The notes under the pieces are model-generated. The model worked only from the letters and a program-made list of their open reading frames with translations. It searched no databases and was not told the origin of the DNA. Source: Microvelia longipes (Eukaryota > Arthropoda > Insecta > Hemiptera > Veliidae). Taken from it: a stretch of DNA of 64,000 bases. The DNA is taken from positions 79,162,541 through 79,226,540 of the forward strand of contig JACMZG010000008.1 of the NCBI GenBank assembly GCA_018340805.1. Reading direction: 5' to 3'. Below are positions 55,410 to 64,000 of the stretch, one piece after another. A program made the position numbers and the translations under genes. Within the stretch, counting starts at the first letter, position 1, and each line of letters begins with the position of its first letter.

Positions 55410-57506
55410 CTATTCGTTTTGATTTTCCCTCGACGTGGAAGGCCCATCTGTAACATGAGGGGGTTTTAACTCCTTTATATGTATAATGAGTGTTTTCTTT
55501 TTACCTGTTTTATCGACAGGGGTGGTTACCTCAACTCGATTTCTGTCTAATATTTTTGTAATCTCGTAGGGTCCAACAAATCTATCTGACTTTTTGTTTC
55601 TTCGATTCGGACTGATTTTATATACGCGCTGGCCTATTTCGAATTTGTTGTTTACATCGCCTAACGTGTTCCGTTTATTAATTATTTTTTCCTTGTTGGT
55701 GGATAATTTTGTTGCAATATTTTCGTACACCTTTTCTAACCTTTTGTGATGGGACTCGACATAGTCGGTATAAAAAGTAGTCGGTAGAAATATTTCATGG
55801 GGGTCTCTGAGATCGGTATGGCCAAATACTAATTCATGGGGAGTGAAATTAGTACTACTGTGTATTGACTGATTATATGCTATCAGGGCATAGTTCATTA
55901 ATTCTACGTTTTCTGACCCGTGAGATTTTCCTAATATTCTAAGATGTTCGGTTATCGTACTGTGGAAACGTTCTATTATTCCATTTCCTTCATGGTGATT
56001 CTTAGTCGTAAAGTGAACGTTGATTTTATGCAGTTTTAGCATTTCTTTAACAATTTCATTATTGAACTCTGTTCCATTATCTAATATGAAGTTGCGAGGG
56101 ATTCCGAAACATGTAAGAAACTTTAATAGAGTATTACTAATATGAATAGCAGTTTTGCCTTCAATAAAATATGCTTGAGCAAATTTGCTAAATGCATCTA
56201 CCATAGTCAGGTAATTCCTTCCGTTGTAGGTATATGTATCTAAATGTACGATTTCAAACGGTTTCGATGCGGTAGGTGTTAACATTAAGGGTGAGTACGT
56301 GGGGGTCCGGTTGTATTTGGTTTTTTGACAAATTACACATTCGTTAATAATTTTAGTTATTAGTCGTTTCATGCCTTTCCAGTAGTAACGTCTTTGTAGT
56401 TGAGATAACGTTTCTGTAATGCCTCTATGGTTCGTTTTACCAATATGATAATCCTTCACCACGGCCACCTGCTCCTCCAGGTCGTTAATAGTAAGCAACA
56501 TCTTAGTGCATTTAATTAATTTAGGGCCGTTATTGGAGAATTTTTCGAGGTAAACTTTACAAAACTCCGGATAGAGGGAGTCGTCAAGGAAATATAAATA
56601 ATATGTGACGTCACCTATAGTATGAGTTTTCAAAAAATCTAGTATAAGGTCATAGTTATTATTTTTTGGAATTTTAACTCTAACAATACTTTGTTCTGTG
56701 TTAGTCTCTGTTTTTATGTCAACGGTCTGATGTACGTTTGGTTCAATAATTATCTGATTACGTTTATTATTTATTAGTTCGTCTAAAATTCGGATGCCAT
56801 CGTTTATTACGTCGTTATTAGTTGTATGTTGTGTACTAAGGTGTTCACTCTGATTTAACTCGGTAATATTTTGAGGAGTATCTTGAGGGTTTATATTTGT
56901 ACATACCGGCTGATCCAAATTATCACTAATATTCAAATTCGATGGTTCTAAATTGGGGTCTAGGTTATCGTTGATATTTTCGCACAGATCTCGCAAATAT
57001 CTGGCTGCATCGAACTGGGAGTCTCCTACATTGTTAGTGACGCTATTAGTGGTTTCAGCTATAGATTCGCTCTCAATGGCATTAATTTTAATTCTAGATA
57101 GCGCATCGGCATTAACATTTTGTGAGCCCCGCTTATAAATAAGCTCGTAGTCATATTCCTCGAGTTTCAATTTCCAACGGATTAATTTTGAGTTTGGTTC
57201 CTTAAGATTAAACAACCAAGTTAAGGGTCGATGGTCAGTATAGATTTTGAATTTCTTTCCCCAAATATAGTGGCGGAAATAACCGCATGCCCAAACAATA
57301 GCCAAGAGTTCCTTTTCTATAGTACTATAACGAACTTCTGTTTCGCTTAGGGTGCGCGAAGCGTACGCTATAGGCCGGTCATTTGGAACAGTGCCTTGTG
57401 ATAGTATTCCCGAAATAGCAAAGTTACTAGCATCAGTAGTTAATATGAATTCTTTACTGAAATCAGGGTACTGTAAAATCGGGTCGTAATCAGCATGTTT
57501 TTGCAT
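55410..57506 (-). CDS. pol: Errantivirus Pol, RNase H to integrase (second part)
   Basis: 698 codons. RNase H: ILTTDASNFAISGILSQG, then STIEKELLAIVWAC, then TDHRPLTWLF. Integrase: the HHCC zinc domain (HIGKTNHRG...YYWKGM...CVICQK), the core with the first Asp in IVHLDTYTYNG, the second in FILDNGTEF and Glu in GNGIIERFHS, all intact. KIGQRVYKI-like and FVGPYEI residues mark the C-terminal GPY/F module. The frame is separated from the RT part by a break at about 57665, so this is the downstream half of one polyprotein and its ATG is not a real start. It overlaps the env frame at its 3' end. Confidence 0.9.
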   Translation of the reverse strand: MQKHADYDPILQYPDFSKEFILTTDASNFAISGILSQGTVPNDRPIAYASRTLSETEVRYSTIEKELLAIVWACGYFRHYIWGKKFKIYTDHRPLTWLFNLKEPNSKLIRWKLKLEEYDYELIYKRGSQNVNADALSRIKINAIESESIAETTNSVTNNVGDSQFDAARYLRDLCENINDNLDPNLEPSNLNISDNLDQPVCTNINPQDTPQNITELNQSEHLSTQHTTNNDVINDGIRILDELINNKRNQIIIEPNVHQTVDIKTETNTEQSIVRVKIPKNNNYDLILDFLKTHTIGDVTYYLYFLDDSLYPEFCKVYLEKFSNNGPKLIKCTKMLLTINDLEEQVAVVKDYHIGKTNHRGITETLSQLQRRYYWKGMKRLITKIINECVICQKTKYNRTPTYSPLMLTPTASKPFEIVHLDTYTYNGRNYLTMVDAFSKFAQAYFIEGKTAIHISNTLLKFLTCFGIPRNFILDNGTEFNNEIVKEMLKLHKINVHFTTKNHHEGNGIIERFHSTITEHLRILGKSHGSENVELMNYALIAYNQSIHSSTNFTPHELVFGHTDLRDPHEIFLPTTFYTDYVESHHKRLEKVYENIATKLSTNKEKIINKRNTLGDVNNKFEIGQRVYKISPNRRNKKSDRFVGPYEITKILDRNRVEVTTPVDKTGKKKTLIIHIKELKPPHVTDGPSTSRENQNE

Positions 57507-57633
57507 GCCTCAAAACATTGTATAAAGGTGGGGTCTTCATATACTACTTTAGAATTCTTTTTTAAACATGCCGTCATAGGCTTTGTGATTTTTGCAAAGT
57601 CCTTAATAAACCGTCGGTAATATGACAGTAAGC

Positions 57634-59046
57634 CTAAGAAGCACTTGATCTCTTTTTGAGTTTTAGGAATGGGGTATTTTTTATGGCAGATATTTTGTCG
57701 GGGTTTGGTTTTACACCGTCAGGAGTAACGATATGACCCAGGAACTGTACTTCTGGTTTTAAAAACTCAGATTTGTCAAGTGTGACTTTTAGGTTAGCCT
57801 GTCGAAGTCGGTCAAAAACAGTTCGTAAATTTTGGAGGTGTTGTTTAAATGTGGTTGAAAATATAATAATGTCATCCAGGTATACCATACAAATTTTGTT
57901 TACTAGCCCTCTTAAAATATGGTTCATCATCCTTTCGTAGGTGGCAGGAGCATTTTTTAGCCCCATAGGGAGTCTCACCCACTCTAGGTGATACGAATCT
58001 GTAGAGAATGCAGTTTTGTATCTATCTTTTGGGTCTACCTCTACTTGATGGAACCCGCTGGCAAGATCGAGGGTGCTATAGAAATTTGCATTACCTAGAT
58101 TATCTAGGATGTCAGAAATGTTAGGTAAAGGGTGTTTGTCCCCTATTGTCCGGTCGTTAAGGGCTCTAAAATCGATACAGATCCTATACTTTTGTATCCC
58201 TGTGGTGTCTAATTTCTTAGGTACCACCCATATTGGAAACGAGTAGGGCGAGGTACTATGCTGGACTATTCCATCTCGTAACATTTCATTAACTTGTCTG
58301 TTAACTTCCTCTCTAAGTGAGGCAGGGTATCTGTACTGTTTAATATATATAGGCTTATCATCTGTCAAATTTATCTGATGTTTAATTTCATTTGTAAAAG
58401 TTAAAGGAATACCTTGACAATGAAATATATCTCTATATTCAAAACAAAGTGCATTTATAGCTTGTTTTTCTTCTTCGTTACAATGATCTAGTCTCAGCTT
58501 TTTTAGATTGTCTGTAAGTTTGTCGTCGTGTGAGTAAGTCTTATCTGTATTAGGACATATGTTATGATTAAATACTTTCTCTCCCCACGGTACAAGGTCA
58601 TTTGTATTTGGATCTAAAATATTTATATTTAAAGGTCTCATCATTTCTAAATTTTCTTCGGTGTCATTAAAATTATTTATACACGTGTAGGCACAATAAT
58701 TTTTTACATTTACTAGAGCTTGTGGGATTTCTACTCCTTTCTTTATTTTAATTTGCTCTATCACAGCTAAACCTGACTCTTTGTCTACAGGGAGTTTTAT
58801 CACTAATTGTGTGTTGGCTGGGATTTTATAAGTTTGTACTGGGTCATCACTTTTCCCGTATACTATTGGTAGCTTAACATAAGGGGTTACCAATAGTTTA
58901 TTTTTCATGTCTATTTGAGCACTTAATAGTTTTAAAAGGTCAATTCCTATCAGTCCGTCGAAATTTTGATTAAATTTGAATAAATAAAATTTGTGGTAGC
59001 TTACCTTGTCAAGTTTGAAAGAGGGGAATATTGGTATGCTTATCAC
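57634..59046 (-). CDS. pol: Errantivirus Pol, protease/RT (first part)
   Basis: 470 codons as listed, but the frame is open upstream to about 59282. It includes the aspartic protease active site (LIDTGSS, about 59160), so the protein must start by ribosomal frameshifting from gag, not at the GTG at 59046. RT motifs in order: SPYSFPIWVVPKK, RICIDFRALND, FYSTLDLASGFHQVEVD, LPMGLKNAPATYERMMN, VYLDDIIIFS (catalytic YLDD) and FLGHIVTPDGVKPNP. The frame breaks near 57665 by a one-base shift, just after FLGH in the connection region, before RNase H. Whether the break is in the genome or in the assembly is unclear. Confidence 0.9.
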   Translation of the reverse strand: MISIPIFPSFKLDKVSYHKFYLFKFNQNFDGLIGIDLLKLLSAQIDMKNKLLVTPYVKLPIVYGKSDDPVQTYKIPANTQLVIKLPVDKESGLAVIEQIKIKKGVEIPQALVNVKNYCAYTCINNFNDTEENLEMMRPLNINILDPNTNDLVPWGEKVFNHNICPNTDKTYSHDDKLTDNLKKLRLDHCNEEEKQAINALCFEYRDIFHCQGIPLTFTNEIKHQINLTDDKPIYIKQYRYPASLREEVNRQVNEMLRDGIVQHSTSPYSFPIWVVPKKLDTTGIQKYRICIDFRALNDRTIGDKHPLPNISDILDNLGNANFYSTLDLASGFHQVEVDPKDRYKTAFSTDSYHLEWVRLPMGLKNAPATYERMMNHILRGLVNKICMVYLDDIIIFSTTFKQHLQNLRTVFDRLRQANLKVTLDKSEFLKPEVQFLGHIVTPDGVKPNPDKISAIKNTPFLKLKKRSSAS

Positions 59047-59245
59047 TTCGTCATGAAAAGTGATATCGTGGGCCGTTTGAATGTGAAAATTTTCTTTGTA
59101 AATATACTGATTAAAGTATTTCTTAGCTATTTCTGGATCGAGTAAACTTCTAGAACTTCCGGTGTCAATTAGTAATTTAGCATTTATTTCCGGAATGTTA
59201 ACATACGGTAAATCTTCTCTAACGCAATTTACTTGTACTAACTCT

Positions 59246-59971
59246 CCAGGTCCTGGGAGGCAGTTTCCCGAAAAAGGGATTTATCTCCGTTTGTAGTATC
59301 AGTACCTAATTGATTTTCTTGGCTGGTTCCTGAGGAGCCAGGAAGGCGTTGGTTTATCTCAGGGACGTGGTTTTGGATATCTATATCAGGTTGATAGTTA
59401 TATGGGGTTGACCTAGATCAAACCCAGGATGTGCAAATTCATGTTCACTTGAGTACCAATAATCAAGTTGGCCCTCATCAAGATAGTTATAAGAAGATAG
59501 ACCCTCGTATGGGTTATAGCTATCTATATTTTGGTGTAATAATTTTGTATTACTCGAATCCACATCCATAGGCGTTGGAGTGCTTTGATTAATATTGTTA
59601 GGTCCATTGAATTTTTGGTTATTATGAAAATGATTTTGAGGTACCCAAGGACGAGGTGGGGTCGGTGCCCTATATTGCTGGTTTACAAATGGTGGTCTTT
59701 GATTAAGATTAACATTATTTGACATGGGTCTATAATAGTTTTGCGAATTTAGTTGGGGTCCACGAGTATAGTATTGAGGAGGGGGAACAAATCTGTTAGG
59801 TATTCTATTAAAGTTTGTAGGAGGTTTGGATAGAGTATTTAGGTTAGTATGCTTACTACTTAGACTACTTGGAGTTATTTTACTTATTGGGTTGTACGTC
59901 GAGTTGAAATTGAGGTTATTGCTCTGTCTGGAAGCATGCAGAAAATTTTCTTCTTCTATGACGTACCCCAT
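59246..59971 (-). CDS. gag: Errantivirus Gag, C-terminal part
   Basis: A Pro/Asn/Gln-rich region (SKPPTNFNRIPNRFVPPPQY, then PTPMDVDSS) that begins with an EEENFLHASRQ segment, typical of the region after the capsid in errantiviral Gag. There is no CCHC zinc knuckle. The frame breaks near 59410; beyond it another frame stays open to a TAG at about 59246, overlapping the start of pol (open from about 59282), as expected for a gag-pol frameshift. A run CCCTTTTT lies in this overlap. Confidence 0.75.
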
Positions 59972-60070
59972 AGCTGTTTCTAATGAGCTAGGGTTTCTTA
60001 ATCGAATACTGAGTTGTAAGTGAGGGGGAGGCCTCTGATGAACGTCTTGAGAGCAAGATCATCATAGCTC

Positions 60071-60610
60071 TTAACCCTTATTGTTTTTTTCGGCCGATGA
60101 GAGACCGGTCATTACATTTAACTTTGAAATGATTAAGCATCTCAGGTCTTGGCATTTGATACCAAATTGATAGGGAGCTTCTCTCCTATCGGGTTTCAGG
60201 CATAATAAATCCTGAATGAGACAATCGAGATCCCTCTGATCTCCAAAATACTGATTAAGGGTCTCTTTTACTTGAGCCCAGGTTGTTAGTTCGGTCCGGG
60301 AACCGATGAGCATAAGTGCCCTTCCAGTTAGTTTACCTACTAAAGCTTTTAAGAGGAACGTACAGATAGCTTCGTTTCCAGGTGTGGCAAACTGATTAAT
60401 TAAACTTTCAGCGTTGTTAACATACACTGAGAGGGTATGTGGGTTGCCATCATATGGAGGGATAGTCTCCAAATATAATTTCAAAAGTTGATAATCTACG
60501 GGCATCTTGTCTCCAAAATGTTTTTTATATTCTAAGATTTGATTAGCTAAACTACTTTCTTTTAAATTTATATTCTCAAATAACTTAGTATAATCTTCAA
60601 AATTATTCAT
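60071..60610 (-). CDS. gag: Errantivirus Gag, N-terminal/capsid part
   Basis: The first ATG is at 60608-60610 (MNNFEDYTKLFENINL). The usual capsid-like pattern follows (TIPPYDGNPHTLSVYVNNAE, then FLLKALVGKLTGRALMLIG, then TWAQVKETLNQYFGDQRD). The frame ends at 60071 just after a seven-A homopolymer (minus strand, about 60084-60090), and homology continues in other frames through DLALKTFIRGLP. A second break lies near 60015. The partial copy at 61227-63880 has a different length of the same homopolymer, which makes a sequencing or assembly error possible. Confidence 0.82.
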   Translation of the reverse strand: MNNFEDYTKLFENINLKESSLANQILEYKKHFGDKMPVDYQLLKLYLETIPPYDGNPHTLSVYVNNAESLINQFATPGNEAICTFLLKALVGKLTGRALMLIGSRTELTTWAQVKETLNQYFGDQRDLDCLIQDLLCLKPDRREAPYQFGIKCQDLRCLIISKLNVMTGLSSAEKNNKG

Positions 60611-60940
60611 ACAATTAAGTTTCAATCAACAAAATAAATTTTCTTCTTTTTATATTTCTTTTTACGATAATTGCTTATTTTTTGTAATTAGTACTTATAA
60701 AAGACTTACAATAATATTAAACCTAGGAAGAACTTTGGCATCATATAATCCTCTATTCTTCAAAAGACTGGACTTTTCGTTATTCCAAACGGGTAGTGTT
60801 TGATCCTTGCACTTAATTACTTAGCACTTTAACACTTCACAGTAATAAAATTTATTTGGTTACGGATACGCGGTTAATTTGTTAAGACAAAAATAGAGTT
60901 TCGATGAAAAAACCTATCCACGTATCCTGTCCGCAGCGCC

Positions 60941-61149
60941 AATTACGTGAAACGAATAATATTCAAAGTTTTTAAAAACAATAAATTTATTTAACAGATA
61001 CACTAAGTTAAGTACAAGAGAACAATAGAAAACAAACTACAAGGCTTGGGTACATTAGTACCCCTATATATAAGTTTTATTATGTTTATGTCAACATAAA
61101 AGATGAAGGGGGCTTGAGCTATCAAGTCAGCAATGTTCAGAATATAACT
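60941..61149 (-). repeat. 5' LTR of the errantivirus
   Basis: 209 bp, matching 53541-53749 essentially base for base in what I compared. It is flanked by AGCG outside and by the TGGCGC primer-binding site inside. Confidence 0.92.
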
Positions 61150-61225
61150 AGCGCGTTATTAATTTGATTTTGTTTTCTAACCCTAAAGCACCGGAAAATG
61201 CCAACAATTTGGAGCCCAAGTAAAT

Positions 61226-61226
61226 N
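61226..61226. other. Ambiguous base N, assembly join
   Basis: The only N in the window. To its left is 76 bp of host flank (61150-61225). To its right the sequence jumps into the middle of errantiviral pol (equivalent to 58556). The junction is not biological in appearance. Confidence 0.85.
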
Positions 61227-63880
61227 CATATGTTATGATAAATACTTTCTCTCCCCACGGTACAAGGTCATTTGTATTTGGATCTAAAATATTTATATTT
61301 AAAGGTCTCATTATTTCTAAATTTTCTTCGGTGTCATTAAAAATTAATTTATACAACGTGTAGGCACAATATTTTTTTACATTTACTAGAGCTTGTGGGA
61401 TTTCTACTCCTTTCTTTATTTTAATTTGCTCTATCACACTAAACCTGACTCTTTGTCTACAGGGAGTTTTATCACTAATTGTGTGTTGGCTGGATTTTAT
61501 AAGTTTGTACTGGGTCATCACTTTTCCCGTATACTATGGTAGCTTAACATAAGGGTTACCAATAGTTTTATTTTTCATGTTATTTGAGCACTTAATAGTT
61601 TTAAAAGGTCAATTCCTATCAGTCCGTCGAAATTTTGATTAAATTTGAATAAATAAAATTTGTGGTAGCTTACCTTGTCAAGTTTGAAAGAGGGAAATAT
61701 GTATGCTTATCACTTTCGTCATGAAAAGTGATATCGTGGGCCGTTTGAATGTGAAAATTTTCTTTTAAATATACTGATTAAAGTATTTCTTAGCTATTTC
61801 TGGATCGAGTAAACTTCTAAACTTCCGGTGTCAATTAGTAATTTAGCATTTATTTCGGAATGTTAACATACGGTAAATCTTCTCTAACGCAATTTACTTG
61901 TACTAACTCTCCAGGTCCTGGGAGGCAGTTTCCCGAAAAAGGGATTTATCTCCGTTTGTAGTATCAGTACCTAATTGATTTTCTTGCTTTCCTGAGGAGA
62001 CCAGGAAGGCGTTGGTTTATTCTCAGGGACGTGGTTTTGGATATCTATATCAGGTTGATAGTTATATGGGGTTGACCTAGATCAAACCCAGGATGTGCAA
62101 ATTCATGTTCACACTTGAGTACCAATAATCAAGTTGGCCCTCATCAGATAGTTATAAGAAGATAGACCCTCGTATGGGTTATAGCTATCTATATTTTGGT
62201 GAAATAATTTTGTATTACTCGAATCCACATCCATAGGCGTTGGAGTGCTTTGATTAATATTGTTAGGTCCATTGAATTTTTGGTTATTATGAAAATGATT
62301 TGAGGTACCCAAGGACGAGGTGGGGTCGGTGCCCTATATTGTGGTTTACAAATGGTGGTCTTTGATTAAGATTAACATTATTTGACATGGGTCTTTAATA
62401 TTTTGGGCGAATTTAGTTGGGTCCACGAGTATAGTATTGAGGAGGGGGAACAAATCTGTTAGGGTATTCTATTAAAGTTTGTAGGAGGTTTGGATAGAGT
62501 ATTTAGGTTAGTATGCTTACTACTTAGGACTACTTGGAGTTATTTTACTTATTGGATTGTACGTCGAGTTGAAATTGAGGTTATTGCTCTGTCTGGAAGC
62601 ATGCAGAAAATTTTCTTCTTCTATGACGTACCCCATAGCTGTTTCTAATGAGCTAGGGTTTCTTAATCGAATACTGAGTTGTAAGTGAGGGGGAGGCCTC
62701 TGATGAACGTCTTGAGAGCAAGATCATCATAGCTCTTAACCCTTATTGTTTTTCGGCCGATGAGAGACGGGTCATTACATTTAACTTTGAAAATGATTAA
62801 GCATCTCAGGTCTTGGCATGATACCAAATTGATAGGGAGCTTCTCTCCTATCGGTTTCAGGCATAATAAATCCTGAATGAGACAATCGAGATCCCTCTGA
62901 TCTCCAAAATACTGATTAAGGGTCTCTTTTACTTGAGCCCAGGTTGTTAGTTCGGTCCGGGAACCGATGCATAAGTGCCCTTCCAGTTAGCTTACCTACT
63001 AAAGCTTTTAAGAGGAACGTACAGATAGCTTCGTTTCCAGGTGTGGCAAACTGATTATTAAACTTTCAGCGTTGTTAACATACACTGAGAGGGTATGTGG
63101 GTTGCCATCATATGGAGGGATAGTCTCCAAATATAATTTCAAAAGTTGATAATCTACGGGCATCTTGTCTCCAAAATGTTTTTTATATTCTAAGATTTGA
63201 TTAGCTAAACTACTTTCTTTTAAATTTATATTCTCAAATAACTTAGTATAATCTTCAAAATTATTCATACAATTAAGTTTCAATCAACAAAATAAATTTT
63301 CTTCTTTTTATATTTCTTTTTACGATAATTGCTTATTTTTTGGTAATTAGTACTTATAAAAGACTTACAATAAATTAAACCTAGGAAGAACTTTGGCATC
63401 ATATAATCCTCTATTCTTCAAAAGACTGGACTTTTCGTTATTCCAAACGGGTAGTGTTTGATCCTTGCACTTAATTACTTAGCACTTTAACACTTCACAG
63501 TAATAAAATTTATTTGGTTACGGATACGCGGTTAATTTGTTAGACAAAAATAGAGTTTCGATGAAAAACCTATCCACGTATCCTGTCCGCAGCGCCAATT
63601 ACGTGAAACGAATAATATTCAAAGTTTTTAAAAAACAATAAATTATTTAACAGATACACTAAGTTAAGTACAAGAGAACAATAGAAAACAAACTACAAGG
63701 CTTGGGTACATTAGTACCCTATATATAAGTTTTATTATGTTTATGTCAACATAAAGAATGAAGGGGGCTTGAGCTATCAAGTCAGCAATGTTCAGAATAT
63801 AACTAGCGCGTTATTAATTTGATTTTGTTTTCTAACCCTAAAGCACCGGAAAATGCCAACAATTTGGAGCCCAAGTAAAT
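61227..63880 (-). other. Probable assembly duplicate of 58556-61225
   Basis: It aligns colinearly with 58556-61225: part of pol, gag, the leader, the 5' LTR (63598-63804) and the 76-bp host flank (63805-63880). It carries many single-base deletions and insertions and is a net 16 bp shorter. Because the host flank is repeated too, this is not a second independent insertion. The open frames inside it (61183-61521, 62109-62312, 63008-63283) are broken fragments of gag and pol and should not be counted as genes. Confidence 0.85.
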
Positions 63881-64000
63881 TAAACATTTTAAACAAAATT
63901 TTACCTCAGTCATTAATCAAATAAATTTATAATATTTTGGTTTTTAATTAGAATATCATGCTATTTTGAAATACAATATTCAAATAAATGCTTGTGTCAC
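63881..64000. other. Unique flank after the errantivirus
   Basis: AT-rich host sequence continuing the flank that starts at 61150 once the duplicate is removed. Nothing recognised. Confidence 0.5.

Larger units (their letters stand above)
53541..61149 (-). mobile_element. Errantivirus (gypsy-type endogenous retrovirus) with env
   Basis: A complete insertion of 7.6 kb on the minus strand. LTRs of 209 bp (60941-61149 at the 5' side, 53541-53749 at the 3' side) start AGTTATATTC and end CGTAATT. The target duplication is AGCG (53537-53540 and 61150-61153). The primer-binding site begins TGGCGC directly inside the 5' LTR (60936-60941). Gag, protease, RT, RNase H, integrase and env follow in the errantivirus order. 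The LTRs are almost identical, so the insertion is recent. Gag and pol show a few single-base frame breaks, env does not. It lies upstream of lipocalin-like copy 4 in the same orientation. Confidence 0.95.

Noticed and set aside
61150..64000. A second, independent errantivirus insertion
   Set aside because: The host flank of 76 bp is duplicated as well and an N marks the join, so an assembly duplicate is the simpler explanation.

Overview
This is an AT-rich eukaryotic window, most likely from an insect. The arguments are a gypsy-type errantivirus with an intact env frame, a BEL/Pao element, many short inverted-repeat elements, introns of several kb with GT..AG borders, and a small secreted-protein family of lipocalin type. 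I cannot name the species. No rRNA, tRNA or prokaryotic gene is visible.

Host genes. All recognisable host coding sequence is on the minus strand and belongs to one tandem family. Copy 1 (2509-3463, two exons only, partial), copy 2 (11337-19713), copy 3 (20555-39018) and copy 4 (43945-52812) share one architecture. A 105-nt signal-peptide exon (99 nt in copy 1) is followed by exons of 143, 83 and 99 nt and a last exon of 314-323 nt, with intron phases 0, 2, 1, 1. The spliced proteins are 247 aa (copy 2) and 250 aa (copies 3 and 4). A GVTW motif after the signal peptide, paired cysteines, an NSR motif and an ID-L...D-T-(Y/H)-C-P ending point to divergent secreted lipocalins of ApoD type, with an unusual extra C-terminal tail of about 55 residues. 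Copies 3 and 4 come from a recent segmental duplication: exon 1 differs by one base while exons 2-3 are clearly diverged.

Mobile DNA. A degenerate gypsy-type element with short LTRs lies at 5768-11084 (TSD ATACA; most of RT deleted, another sequence inserted near its 3' end). A BEL/Pao element lies at 27501-35922 (TSD TAAAC) inside intron 2 of copy 3, on the opposite strand. An errantivirus lies at 53541-61149 on the minus strand (TSD AGCG), just upstream of copy 4; its env is open, while gag and pol carry a few frame breaks, at least one in a homopolymer. A LINE 3' fragment is at 3800-4740. Several MITE-like elements, three copies of a composite foldback element (16380-18118, 49140-50740, 51130-52370), minisatellites and (TA)n tracts fill the introns and spacers.

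Assembly. Position 61226 is an N, and 61227-63880 is an indel-rich second copy of 58556-61225 that includes the host flank. It looks like an uncollapsed overlap rather than a second element.

The most interesting items are the lipocalin-like array and its mosaic divergence, the tandemly multiplied 3' splice site/exon start in copies 3 and 4, and two hammerhead-ribozyme-like folds at 19422-19458 and 23171-23209. I found no clear evidence of a wholly new biological system.
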